Source: Thamnidium elegans
Lineage: Eukaryota; Mucoromycota; Mucoromycetes; Mucorales; Mucoraceae
Direction of reading: 5' to 3'
Length of the DNA stretch: 64,000 nucleotides
NCBI GenBank assembly: GCA_025201345.1
Contig: JAIXMG010000028.1
Location: forward strand, 374,001 to 438,000
Of this stretch, positions 35,915 to 47,246 are shown piece after piece. Position 1 is the stretch's first letter. The number at the start of each line of letters is the position of its first letter. The translations under genes were made by a program, and so were the position numbers. The notes under the pieces were generated by a model that was not told where the DNA came from, did no database searches, and was given only the letters and a program-made list of their open reading frames with translations.

Positions 35915-37339
35915 TATATATAAAGTATAGTTATAAAAGAGAAAAAGAAAAAGAAAAAGAGAGATTACTCAATATAATTATTAATAAACCTAGTGACTTT
36001 ATTGCGTTGCACTAAAGAAAAATCTAGTAAGCTAAATTCAGGTACTACAAAAAAGAAAAATGGTAGAATCTTTCTTACCAAGCTTATGCTTCTTTTTTGG
36101 TTTATTTTTAGGCACGTTTCTCTATCTCAAATTCTCTTTTTTAGTGATACAAATGAAACTTTGATTTTTTTTTTTGTAATGTGTAAGAACTAACTACAAT
36201 TTTTTTTATAGTTATAGTTGTAGTTAAATTGAGTCGACGTATCAAACGTATAAATAGGTACTTCTTACCAAGATAAAGAGAAGTAGTACATATGATAATC
36301 TTGTTATAAACAAATATTGCTTTTGTTTGTTTTTTAAATGTAGTCATTTTATGAACAATGATAAGGTACCCTTTATTACTTAAATAGAGTATCAATGATG
36401 TAATTGCAAGAATGTTTCATATAAGAAGCCATATTACCATGATTAAGAAATTTGAGCCTTAAAAGTGATGCATCGATTGATTGATGGGTATCATATGCTT
36501 AATTCTAGGGGCTTTAAAGATGTTTGAAGGCCTAGTACTGGGGTTTTGTCCTACTATTTTAGCTGTTTTTATACCTGGTGATAAAGAGAATACTTTAAAT
36601 TCCTTTTTAGATATGCTAAATAAAAAGCTTATTTTTTAATCGAGTTTAAAGGTCTAAACTATAGGATATACATAATTAAATACCATATGTAAAATGTTGC
36701 AAACTAAAAAAAAAACGGTAATTTAGGTATGACGAAACTGGCCAATTATAAACGCGAAGATTTTGATCAAGTGTCAACCTTGTTTTTTAATTAAGGGGAA
36801 GTCTTTCCGTACGCACGTTCAATTTTGTTTATTCGCGTTATTCTCGTAAAAAAAAGTAAATTATTGCATAAATCAAATTGGAGTAAGTATAGATGATTCA
36901 ATATAAATATATCTAAAAATGAGATTTCCAACGCCCAGAATCCAGAAGCAGTAACTATTCGTTGTTAATAATGGATACTATTAATTAGTTTTACTGTGGC
37001 GAAACAAATAAACGAGCAAAAGTGGTTCAAGGAAGTACATGTATAATATTTAATTATAATATATGGATCTCAAGTATAGAAAACAAGAAACTGCCTGCTA
37101 TAGAATAACGCCTAGTTTGTTATGTGTTTTATTTTCCGTCGTCATTACTGTACTCATAAAACTAGGCTGAGTTAGTGTTAGAGCTCTGAAAAGTTGTTTA
37201 TCTTATTAAATAAATAAATGGTCAAGTGTCAAATATTTCTTGTTTTTTAATTAAACTATTAGACTAGCTTAAAAATGTAAGTAAACGTGATAAAAAAAAG
37301 AAGGTATATATCTTCTTTTTTTTTATTGGTAACTATAAT
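35915..37339. other. Intergenic, possible transposase scrap
   Basis: No gene is supported. A short plus-strand stretch at 36484-36639 (VLGFCPTILAVFIPGDKENT) weakly resembles the IPGP-type block of Tnp2-like transposases; this is a guess. The rest shows nothing. Confidence 0.3.
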
Positions 37340-39154
37340 TTAGAGTAAAGTCTCATCACAAATAGATTGTTCAGGTAACGGTACGTCTTTTATCAAGCCT
37401 GTTATAGGATCAACTTGAACTATTTTACATATTCTCGCCGAGAAAACTTTGGAGGAAAATACAGAAGGAAATATTTGATATTTTAGCACGCCTCTTACTG
37501 TAAGTTCATATGGGTATCTAATTAATAAGGACCTATTTTTTTTTTTGAATAACATTTAGAACAAAGTACGCTTTATTTATCTACATACATTTACCATCTT
37601 TCGTTGCCTGATATATCTCCTTTCGTTTCACCTGGGTTCTTTATTTGTATTTGGCTGGTTGCATCACTAGTTTTTGATTGGAAGTAAAAAACAGGTGCGG
37701 CTTCAAATATAAGTGGATCAATTAGTCGATTTACGGTGCCAATATACTCTATAAAAACATAAAAAAAATATATATACAATTATGCATCTAAAAGAAAATA
37801 TGTAAACATAATCTTACCTTGTCTGGCACCAGTAATATCACGAGTTTTGTTATCATTGTCCATGATGGTTGGAACTACATGACTTGCAGCAAACACACTA
37901 AAAGCTGAATGTGACAACTGTATATTCCAATTATTTGAATTTCTACACACACATTTATTGGTAATAAGCAAATGATGTCAACACATGATTTTTTTTTTTT
38001 AAAAAAAATAATTATAATAATTACCTGGCTCTAACATGAAGGTTAAACATCAACTGTTTCTGAGTACCTAATATATTACTTATTGCAGTAACCTCTATGT
38101 CTTTTAATGGACTAGCCAAAAGGAAGAAAAAAATACAGGTAAATAAAATGGTGAATACACTAATACAGGTTAACATCTGACACCAACAAGATTTTGATTT
38201 GGTTGGTATTTTTCGCTTTGACCCGGATGAAGAAGAGTAATATAACAGAGGCGAGTTTTCTTCATCTTCTTCACCGCTAGATGAATATCGATAATGAGGT
38301 GATTGAAAATTGGGTGAATTAGGCCTTCGCTTTTCGAACTTAGAAGACATGGACTCGAGGTAAAACGATTTTACTCCTCTTACCGGTAGTTCGGATACAG
38401 TAGAGCGTAAACCGGGACGACGATATTTTTGACGAGGACGATCGGTAAAGTAACTGCTGCCTTCATCGTGAACTACACATAAAAAAAACTATTAATTTTT
38501 TTATTGTTGTTGTTGTATTTATCTATATATACATGGAGTGTTGTACCTGAAGTTTCAAGTATAGGTGGCGATAATAATGTCGGATATAGATTATGGTAGT
38601 CCGTAGAGTTGTAAACGTATCCATCATCCATAGAGTCTATTATAAACATTTAGAAGCAGATCCAAATATATATAAGCTTTAACTACCATCAACGTCAAGT
38701 ACTGCTTCACTTAAATTCCTTGCAAAAATCTCTGTCGGAGTCGATTGCAATTTCTTCTTCTTTTTCCTAACGGTATTATTTGACTTACTTGAATTAACAC
38801 TTCTTGCATCGCTCTAGTTTGAAACAAATTAATAAATATACATAAAATAAAATAAAAACAACAAACCTGTGACCCGTTCTTTCTACAATTTGTGATACTA
38901 CTATTAGGTACATTATTGTATTCTGGAAATATAACAGGTTCGATGGTTATTTTGGAGCTTTTAGACTGTAACATTGTATTTTCAAGCCTTTCGAGTGTGG
39001 GAAATCTGGACGTATCCGAACTTCGGATTGGGTGTAATTTAGGTCGACTAGCTGATAATGACTTGTTTTTGTGCGCAAGTCTTGTTGAAGGGCGAAGATC
39101 TCCATCAATAGTTGAATCAGAATGTTCATGTTCAGGTACAATATTGCCAGTCAT
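37340..39154 (-). CDS. Vac7/Tag1-like vacuolar membrane protein
   Basis: Seven exons on the minus strand: 39154-38867, 38813-38687, 38636-38547, 38472-38025, 37942-37818, 37748-37595, 37532-37340, giving 474 aa. A long Ser/Lys-rich cytosolic N-terminus holds TPTEIFARNLSEAV and HDEGSSYFTDRPRQKYRRPG, then one membrane segment (MLTCISVFTILFTCIFFFLL), then a lumenal LEA2-like beta domain (DIEVTAISNILGTQKQLMFN, LHVRARNSNNWNIQLSHSAF, YPYELTVRGVLKYQIFPSVF). This is the architecture of fungal Vac7 and Tag1, regulators at the vacuole of PI(3,5)P2 synthesis and of autophagy termination. Which of the two it is cannot be decided from sequence reading. In the last intron the acceptor at 37533 keeps the frame; using the nearer AG would create a stop. 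Confidence 0.75.
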
Positions 39155-39689
39155 ATTATTTTTTAACCGAGGTTTTATAGTAGTGTGTGAAAGCACAGAA
39201 AGAAAGAAAGAAAAAAAAGAATAAAAAAAAAAGAAAAAAGAAGAAAAACGAAAAAAAAAAAAGAATGAAAAAAGGGGCGAGTTTTTAATTACTGCATTGA
39301 TACAGTCAGGCTGATGGATATTGGCGGTTACAAAAAAAGTAATTGATGGTTACAAAGATTTACTTTGTCAGTTAGTGCCAAACAAATTGTCGTTCAAATA
39401 CCGAATATAAAAAAGATAATTCTAGGTTTAATTCACTGCACTTAATCGTACGGTGGTTAACTGAATTACTACGTAGCGCTTTGTTTCGAGTAGTTGAAAT
39501 TTAAAATAATAAATATCTTATTCAATGAAAAGCTTAGAAAGGAGTTTGAGCATAGTACTTTACAATTTGTCGTTTGGAAGGGTGGCAAAAGCCATAAAGA
39601 TCGTTAAAGCAAACATCATTACAAGTGTCGCCAATTCTAGAAGATAGAGTCTCCAGGCAGCTTCTTCATCGTTGACTTATGCTACAGCT

Positions 39690-39960
39690 CTCTTCTTTCC
39701 ATTATTACCCTTTCTTTTCTTTTTATCTTTCTCTCCTGATCACATGGCAGTTTAAAAGTTTTGGATCCAATAATACAACGTCATATTCTTCAAAAACGAT
39801 CTTTAACACCGTATCCTATCCATCTTTTGTCTATCAGCTTGCTCTCAACCATCTCTTGCTGTTCCTTAAGTCGTCTCACTGTCCACTGGCCCTATTTTAT
39901 GTTATAATTATATTAAAACATGTACAAGTCCCTTTAAGATATAAAATAACAAAAAAATCG
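39690..39960 (+). mobile_element. LINE fragment (C-terminal RT/maturase part)
   Basis: Encodes SHGSLKVLDPIIQRHILQKR and continues with a Pro/Ser/Leu-rich tail. The same stretch (GGLKALDPVLKRRILQKRWL) ends the larger LINE remnant at 42044-42790, so both derive from one non-LTR family. No polyA or target duplication was seen. Confidence 0.6.
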
Positions 39961-40640
39961 TCTTTAGAAATGTACGTCTTTATTACTTGGAGTTTTACAG
40001 TACAGCTCTTAAAGTTCATTGACATTACGGCTGGTTGTCACATTTAAGATAATTATAAAAAATAGGCGGAAAGCTAGAGTGATAAATTACTGTTTGGTTT
40101 ATTCAGATGGTGCTACATATAAATATATTCATTATCTTTATTTCTTTGTTCGACGAGTTTATAGTTGACGGCATTTTAGTTTTTTTTTTTTTGGCATTCT
40201 TTTTTGACAAACTTTTTATCTACATAAAAACAACACATATAAGAAACTCGATAATCGATAGTAAATGCATAATAGTTAAAAATTTACATGGTTTCATTAC
40301 TACAAATCAGTTTAATAGCCACTTTTTCATCTGTTTCTTGATCCCTTGTTTTACAACCGAACTAAAAACACCGCAACCTTATATCCACCATCCATGATTT
40401 CGCCAATACGAATATCTACTTTTTTTGAAGGATAAAAAAGTGTGTGCCTTATATTTAACGTGCAAAGACGATACTCCATAGGGGTGTTATTTTTCGTACT
40501 TTTTCTGGTCGGGTGTGTAGAAATATTTAATAATCTTCGATTTATTTCTTGTATTAGCAATTTTTGAGTATTTCATTCTAAAAGAAAAACAATTAGTGTT
40601 TGGTTTTCATTCGAAAGGAAAAAAAAAAGGAGGGAGAAGG

Positions 40641-40960
40641 ATTTCGCAAACATAAAGAGGGAATAGTTGAAAGGCGAACACATGCATCTATTATCATTTA
40701 CATTCACTTGGGTATGACCCTAAAAAAATAAAAGGGGATTTCGCAAACATAAAGAGGGAATAGCTGGAGGGCGAACACATGCATCTATTATCATTTACAT
40801 TCACTTGGGTAATAACCCGAAGAGAAAAAAAAGGGGGGGGGGAGGTTTTCGCAAACATAAAGAGGGAATAGTTGAAAGGCGAACACGTACATCTACTATT
40901 CAGCAACTATTCAGCAAACATAAAGAAGGAATAGCTGGAGGGCGAACATTCACTTGGGTA
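40641..40960. repeat. Minisatellite, unit about 100-110 bp, four copies
   Basis: Four head-to-tail copies of a unit containing GCAAACATAAAGAGGGAATA, GGCGAACACATGCATCTATT and TTACATTCACTTGGGT. The third copy is shortened and the fourth carries only the start and the end of the unit. Purine-rich spacers separate the copies. Confidence 0.85.
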
Positions 40961-41825
40961 ATGACCATAAAAAAAAAGGAAAATCGTCGAAAAGTGAGAC
41001 GTAAAGGATTAAGTCTATTCTGATTGGACAATACTCAATTCTAGGATCCTTTACTTTCATTGGTTTTCAATCTCCTCATACTATTGGTATTTGACAGCCA
41101 AGTTCTTTTACTTTACTTAATTCAACGTATCTTTTAGTTTCCATATATATTATCTTTAGCGAATATCAATTATCATAAATATCCCAATATCTTTTAACAA
41201 TAAAACATTATTCTATTCTTTATAAATAATCTCTATTTCTATTCTCTCTATTCTTATCCAATGAAAACTATCTATTTTATACTCAGCTTGAGAATATTAC
41301 ACAGCATGTAAATACAATGACAATATTCTCTTGTAACACAGGGTTGTACATAGGGTAGGCAAGGTCGGGTATCCTATGATTTCCCGGCGTACAATCCTGT
41401 GGTCCGAAGGCAGTGGTCCCTGAAGTATCAAAATAAAAATGATTTTATTATAATAATATAAGTATCAGACTTGTTAATAGTTCAATGACTTTATAGCTTA
41501 TTCATTAAATGTTAAAAAAAAAGGTTTTATTTGACTATATTCGTATCGAAATGTCTGCATATTATTCTTGCAAAATTAGTTAAGTTCGATTTTTTAAATA
41601 CGAAAAATAATACAAATATTGACCGTAAAAGGCTTTTTTTATATACTCTATGATAATATAATATAGCAAATATTAGGTCAGTAATCCTGATATTAGTTCA
41701 AATGGTGTTTTTGAATGCTGTTACACGCGATCTGATAACGTTCGGACCATAGGGAGCATTGATTACTATTTTCGGACTATAGGGTACCAACCTCGCGGTC
41801 CCAGAGAAAACCATATTTAAAAGTC

Positions 41826-41923
41826 GATAAAATACATTGCCCAGCACCCGATGGTAATTGTAGTTTCAGAGAAATATCGATCGCATTAAATGGAAGCCAA
41901 GAAAAAATGGAGAGTCAAATGAT
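41826..41923 (+). pseudogene. OTU-like peptidase fragment
   Basis: About 30 codons reading CPAPDGNCSFREISIALNGS, then QEKWRVK and a stop. This is the catalytic Cys block of OTU-type peptidases (DGNC.FR). No upstream start and no His block were found. It lies about 120 bp before the LINE RT remnant on the same strand, so it may be part of the same decayed element. Confidence 0.5.
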
Positions 41924-42043
41924 GAAAAAATTAGGGTTCTCCTTTTTCATCAAATGTATTCATACATTATTTTTTGGTAACAATATATATGCAAATATCA
42001 ATGGTTTTTTTTTTTTTACTTCTTGTATTTCATAGTAGCGTGG

Positions 42044-42790
42044 TTTAAGACAAGGCGATTATCTTTCTCCTTTGCTCTTTAACTTAGCCCTATAATCTTT
42101 TTTTGCTTACAATATTACAGGATAACCATCTACATGGGTTGATGTTTCAAGGTTTTTCATCCAATGACGACGCTTGTATGCTGATGATGTTTGTCTTCTG
42201 TTAAGAGGTCCAAACGGCTTTTCTCGTGGCCAATACCATATGCTATAATACATGGCTGTATCAAATGCTAAGTTTAACATTGATAAAACTGAGGCCTTCT
42301 CATTAAATGGTAAAATGGACCCTTCTTGGAACGCAATATTAACCGATCTTACTATATCAACTCATTATCATACTGGATCGATGCAAACGTTTAGATATCT
42401 TGGATTTTATCTTCTTTAAAATACTAACCGGCGTCATATAGTCGAAGATCAACTATTGTTAAATGTAACCACTTAGTGTCAAATATATTCTCAGCGGCAG
42501 TTGTCAATCTCGGGACAGACGATCCTTATAAATGTGTTGATTCTCTCAAAAATTTGGTATTCTCTGCGACTGCTAACGCCTACGAAGCGATTCCTTCGGC
42601 ATCTCAGGTCACTCATCTACCAAGTTGTTTGGCAAAAGAAGCATCCTTCTATTAAGAAAGAAACGATCTTTCTATCATGACCCCATGGGGGTTTAAAGGC
42701 GTTGGATCCAGTACTGAAACGCCGTATTCTTCAAAAGCGGTGGTTGAATTACGTCTTCAGCTCGATTTCTTATCCATCTTTTGTCAGGTA
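42044..42790 (+). mobile_element. Decayed non-LTR retrotransposon (LINE) reverse transcriptase
   Basis: Joining frames by eye gives a LINE RT: RQGDYLSPLLFNLAL, then YADDVCLLLRGPNGFSR with the YADD catalytic motif at 42177-42188, SNAKFNIDKTEAFSLNGKMD, TFRYLGFYLL, ILSKIWYSLRLLTPTK and GGLKALDPVLKRRILQKR. There are several stops and frame changes. The 5' endonuclease region is missing and the sequence ends near a GTAAGT at 42789. Confidence 0.85.
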
Positions 42791-43250
42791 AGTATATGAA
42801 TATTTTACTTGTAAAGCATAAAAAAACCAGAACAGTTTAAAGCCTGTAGTTTTAAGGTTAGGAAGTATCATCGAAGAAGCTTAATATAGGAATGAAGGAT
42901 ATATCTGCTTTTTCTCAATTGCATCCTCAGAAATAGCGATAGTCATTTTGTTAAGTTATCTTTTTTTGCTAGTCTTTTGGACAGTGAGGACCTACTGGTA
43001 AATCCAGTACTGTAAGTAAAATGAGCTAAATAGTCGTATTTAATGACAATATATTATATAAAGTTGTTGAGAGCAATACAACGTCAAGTAATAAAAGCAT
43101 ACATTTTTAAGAGATGAATTTTTTCTTTGGTTAATAACTTAAATCAGTAGTCGCTACAGCATAACATATAAAAGGGATTTGTACTCGTTTTCATTCAATA
43201 ATAAAAGCACACGTAAAGATATAAGTTTAATAAAATAAAATAAAACAAAT

Positions 43251-44369
43251 TCAAGAAAGATCGTTCTGGTGCGTCTCTTCAAGTTTTCTCTTTCCTTTTT
43301 TCAAGCTTTCATTGCCAGAAGCATAAAAACAAGATGTTAATTTAACATTTGAATCACAATCTTCTTCATCTTCTTCTGTAAATATTTCAATTGTTTTTTC
43401 CATCATTAATCTTGCACACCAAACCAAAGGCAAGCATTTCTTAATCAATTTTTAACAAAGACCTTTCGTAGATGGATATTGAACAGTCTCCGTTTTTCGT
43501 ACTCGACAAACGTAACCATTAGGACAATCCATAACTAAAAGTTTAATCTTCAAGCCTATTATTACATATAGTACTAATTTTTTAGCTGTCAGAAACAGAC
43601 TCCTCGATGTTACTTACCAGCGGTAATAATAGCAATAGTTTCGATCTGTCTTAACTTGGTCGGTGCTATCGTTAAAAGTTTCATTAACATACCCTTCATG
43701 ATTTTGTGAGCTTTAATTTGCTGGTCAGAGATACCGCCATCACTATACTCTTTCGAAGATTTTTTTGCTTCATACAATCCAAGTTCATAACTATCGTACT
43801 TAAACACCATATCCAATCGTTTTCCAGTCCTTTGACAATCTATGTTCTCAACAGACGATAACTTCCTTCTTTGATTCATTTGCTCATTGGATATCTCGCT
43901 TGTTTGTTCTCTATAATTAAAAATTAAGAAACTTTCAATTAAAAAATATAAGAATACACGTAAATTATATAATTACGAACCGTTTCGAGATAATCTGACC
44001 TTGATCAAAAGCCCAAGGAATCATATTCCAAATACGATCAATAATCTCATCTTCACTATCAATGTTAGAATGTATCTTATTTGACATAAGAATATCTAAA
44101 CCCTCGATAAGAGATTTCTTTATCCAATAGTTATAAATATCAAGTAAAGGGTTGACATATCTCCTGGTCACAAGTTCATGCATTTGTAACAAACTCTTTG
44201 AAAAGCAAAGCATGTGTAGATGTTAATATCATTATATTTTTAAACAGGCAAATTAACTTACCATACTATTGTGATTGATCATTACACTTAGATTTGATCT
44301 AGTGACTTTTATAGCCTGAGGATCTTGGTTTCTAGATCCTGTGCTTTTTTTTATATATATAAGGTCCAT
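43251..44369 (-). pseudogene. Mucoromycota-family protein, PD-(D/E)XK-like motif, in-frame stop
   Basis: Four exons on the minus strand: 44369-44262, 44195-43981, 43910-43618, 43555-43251, with clean splice phases. The frame stops at a TAA at 43452-43454 (239 codons) but continues in the same frame for 66 further codons that look like the natural C-terminus (KKCLPLVWCARLMMEKTIEI). Central block: GKRLDMVFKYDSYELGLYEAK, an arrangement (D ... E-x-K) compatible with a PD-(D/E)XK nuclease core, followed by LRQIETIAIITAGKGLKIKL and NGYVCRV. I associate this layout with an expanded, uncharacterised Mucoromycota family. It may be a recent pseudogene, or a readthrough product. Confidence 0.55.
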
Positions 44370-44597
44370 TTTGATACCTAACATTTGTTATGTTTTATAA
44401 TCGATGGTTCATCAATTATTATATATTCTATTTTATGTGTGATTTTACCACAATCAGTTTTATTTAACAAGCATTTTACGCTGCTTTTTATGCTTGTTGT
44501 GTTTGCTGTGCTTGAGCTTGTGGTGTGGTTGGTGTGGTTGCGATCGCGCTTGAATTACATAAATATGATTCCATTTATAAATGTCGCCTGCACTAGT

Positions 44598-44598
44598 G

Positions 44599-44658
<60 letters not shown>
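44598..44658. repeat. (TA)n(GT)n compound microsatellite
   Basis: About 13 TA repeats passing directly into about 16 GT repeats. The plus-strand ORF that spans it is not a gene. Confidence 0.95.
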
Positions 44659-44659
<1 letters not shown>

Positions 44660-44729
44660 GTCAAACAGAGAGAGAGGGGTGGGGAGGGAAATTGCTATAA
44701 CAACTAATAAAAAAAAACCGCCTCACCTG

Positions 44730-45300
44730 TGACACACATTGAAAATTGGGAGTTCAAAATAATCTTCTCCGACTTGACAGTGATGCTATTACCAATGAAT
44801 AAACTAGATATATCGAACAACAAGGGGCTATCACAAAGCGAAGTATTAATACCATTAGGAATCCATTTAACATCCTATATTAAGTCCTAAAGCTCCTCGA
44901 TACCAAGAGAGACAACCACAGAAGATGATAGCAGCAGTCAGGTAACAGCCGTGACGAAGATCAAAGGCGGCCATTATATTACGAACATCATCGTTTGAAT
45001 AATTAATTCGGGAGCACTCAGGTTATGGCCAAGTGCGGTAAGAGGAGAAAGACCAACCAGAAGAAAATAAGACGAGGGAAAAGAACCGAGTCGACACAGA
45101 GCTTAAGAAAATTAAAGCCCAGTTGGTCAAGGAAGCGCAAACTGGTAGTGATACCATACATGACGGCAGAAAATAATTGATTCAAGTCATCATAACTAGA
45201 CTTGAGAGTCCTAAACCAGACATCTTTATCCATATGGAAGTGGAATCACAGGAGTTTTTACACGCTGCAGTACAGCGACTTTCGATGTAAATATCGCTAC
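44730..45300 (-). pseudogene. Beta-tubulin pseudogene fragment
   Basis: On the minus strand, in shifting frames: [50 protein letters not shown], then NIMAAFDLRHGCYLTAAIIF, and finally VKWIPNGINTSLCD with SSLFIGNSITV. These align in order with the beta-tubulin middle region (CFRTLKL..P.YGDLNHLVSA, GITT.LRFPGQLN, PFPRLHFF, MMAA.DPRHGRYLT, VEWIPNNV.T.LCD, FIGNST). Stops and frameshifts interrupt it. It is intronless where readable, and lacks the N-terminal third and the C-terminal end. Confidence 0.8.
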
Positions 45301-45384
45301 ATCCAGTTATTTCCAGAATCAATGTAAAAAAAAAACCCATAAATCTTTAATAAGCAAATATCGTGAAGACGTACTAGTGGAGTG

Positions 45385-45822
45385 ATGAGTTTTAAAAATG
45401 CTGAAAGTTCATCAACCAGTAGATCAACCAACTCGAATTACAAGTTAACCAATCCAGAAAAAGAGCGCGTTACCGATCTGTACAATAGCATTCCCACTTC
45501 TGGCAAATGAAAGTTGTCTGCAGGAAAAGTTAACGATCAGATGAAAAAATTAGCAGAGGAATCAATATACGAACACCCAGTACATTCGCTGATACTTGAC
45601 TCAAATGAATCAGACAGCACAGAGCACCACAATTGCCCAATATTCCTGATGATCTTGTCAGCCTGTTGTAATGGTAAGATAACTTTAAAAGAGAATAAAG
45701 TTAAATTAGCATTGAGAAATAAGATTGTGGTATATCTAATCCGACTTAAACAAAATAAATACCTTTGGCTTACAAACGAAAATGTAAAGGTAATTACAGA
45801 GGTAGAAAACAAGAACAGATAG
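45385..45822 (+). pseudogene. N-terminal fragment of the same Mucoromycota family, in-frame stop
   Basis: From ATG 45385: a Ser/Thr-rich start, NPEKERVTDLYNSIPTSGK, then a TGA at 45508-45510 where a Trp codon would suit, then in the same frame KLSAGKVNDQMKKLAEES and YEHPVHSLILDSNESD to a TAG at 45820-45822. I associate the KLS.GK..ED and YEHPVHSLIL blocks with the N-terminal half of the family represented by the gene at 43251-44369. It is on the opposite strand and so is not the missing part of that gene. Confidence 0.45.
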
Positions 45823-45962
45823 AATATAAGTTTATCTATTGTGTGGTATTTATACGTTGTCGGGAATTAATGATAAAATTAGTAAGGTATTTGAATATTT
45901 AAATAGAGGTAGGTTGTAATGGATTAAAGTCCTAAGAATTGTTATCGTAATAACTAAATCAA

Positions 45963-46285
45963 TGTAATGATCTTGGGTCATTACACCTGTAGTGTTGGGC
46001 AGAGATCAATTGAGAAAGTAGTGGTGTTATATAGTAATTAGGGATGTAGATCTAACTAAGAATAAATGGATATATCTAATAAAGTAATAAAGAACGGAAA
46101 AGATAGGTAAAATCAATAAGGTAGTGAGGTAGTGTATCTCTCTCAGAGTGACAGTTGTCTCAATGTACTACGGTAGCTCAAGACTAGAGCTACACGAAGA
46201 AGTTACAATCGAAAAACCAAAAGAGAATAAAAGGACTGATTTATTATAGTACAATAAATGAGACACCGACGGAATTCTTACGACT
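45963..46285. other. Possible LTR or insertion, undefined
   Basis: Begins with an 8 bp inverted pair (TGTAATGA at 45963-45970 and TCATTACA at 45978-45985). The sequence up to about 46285 resembles neither flank and contains no ORF. It directly follows the damaged 3' end of the PPOX-like gene. No matching second LTR or target duplication was found. Confidence 0.25.
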
Positions 46286-46325
46286 TCACCACGTCTGAAG
46301 TTGTAAATTATTTATTGAGTACCTT

Positions 46326-47094
46326 TTATAAAAGTGATTTGGTTCCTGTGCAAGGAGACCAGTGGCGTACAGATGTAACCGTAATAACCAGTAGTACAAA
46401 GTTTTCAAAAGCTTCTTCTAGCGAATCTTGTACCTGATCGTTTTTAAACCAACCATCTTTTGGATTTATTTCATTGATATCGAGTGGTTTACTTGGATCA
46501 TTCGTCATTTGAGCTCTCATATGAGTTCCAAACTGATAAAAGTGGCGTAACCTTTCTGCTTGCCAGTTAAACTTGTTTGTTGTTGCAGACTGTTGTTGTT
46601 GTTGTAAAAACATTTCCAATGCTAGACTTTTATGGTCATATTCACCTGTTTGTACTTGCTCGAAATGGCTACCCAAATGCTCTAATTTTTTGTTATCGTA
46701 GTTCTTTTCAATAATATCTACTTTACCGGCAACGCGAAACTGTTCCATAGTACCGTTCATATACCTAACAGTAAAATGATGAATGAATAATGTTGATGAC
46801 TAATAAATATACATGTAACTTTTTCTCTTTTTACCAGTTAAGTTCAATATTAGGATTTTGCTTCAGTTCATTTATTTTATCTGAACGTTTATCCGTAATA
46901 ATAACCAACAAATCACTGTTCCAACCCGTGTTATCAGTATGATGCTCACCAGCGAAATCTCTCATAACTACCGTTCTAACTGCAGGCATGTTATTGGGCT
47001 TTACAGTTGCTATGGAAGCATAGTTTGCGGATAATCCAACCTTTTCGATATTTTCTTTCAATGAAGACTGAATTTTTCTTTTCCAAGCAGACAT
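46326..47094 (-). CDS. PPOX-type FMN-binding flavoprotein (Alr4036-like)
   Basis: Two exons on the minus strand (47094-46835, 46764-46326) give 232 aa. The N-terminal half (YASIATVKPNNMPAVRTVVM, DLLVIITDKRSDKINELKQN, NWYMNGTMEQFRVAGKVDII) is the pyridoxamine-phosphate-oxidase-like split barrel of the Alr4036 type, and AERLRHFYQFGTHMRAQM and DNPSKP-like spacing continue the family. After NFVLLVITV the frame leaves the family pattern; one frame over it resumes (LLAQEPNHFYKRYSI) to a TGA at 46286. The annotated stop at 46326 is therefore probably the result of a 1 nt frameshift. Substrate unknown. Confidence 0.8.
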
Positions 47095-47246
47095 ATTGTG
47101 TTTTTTTAAAAAAAAAAAAGAAGAAAGGAAAAGAAAGATGTCAATTTAAAAAGATTATCAGTCGTTTATTTAAATATATTATATATTCCGAAGTATTAAG
47201 ATTTAAAGTAAATTATAAAGGACGCCAGGTCTTGTTGATGTGTTTT

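Noticed and set aside
39679..40047. 122-codon plus-strand ORF
   Set aside because: The recognisable LINE sequence here is in another frame; this frame has no motif.
44385..44732. Plus-strand ORF across the TA/GT microsatellite
   Set aside because: Its coding content is the repeat itself (YIYIYI, CVCVCV).
45963..46285. Solo LTR
   Set aside because: TG/CA-like ends are suggested at one side only, and no 5 bp duplication or second LTR was found; kept only as an undefined stretch.
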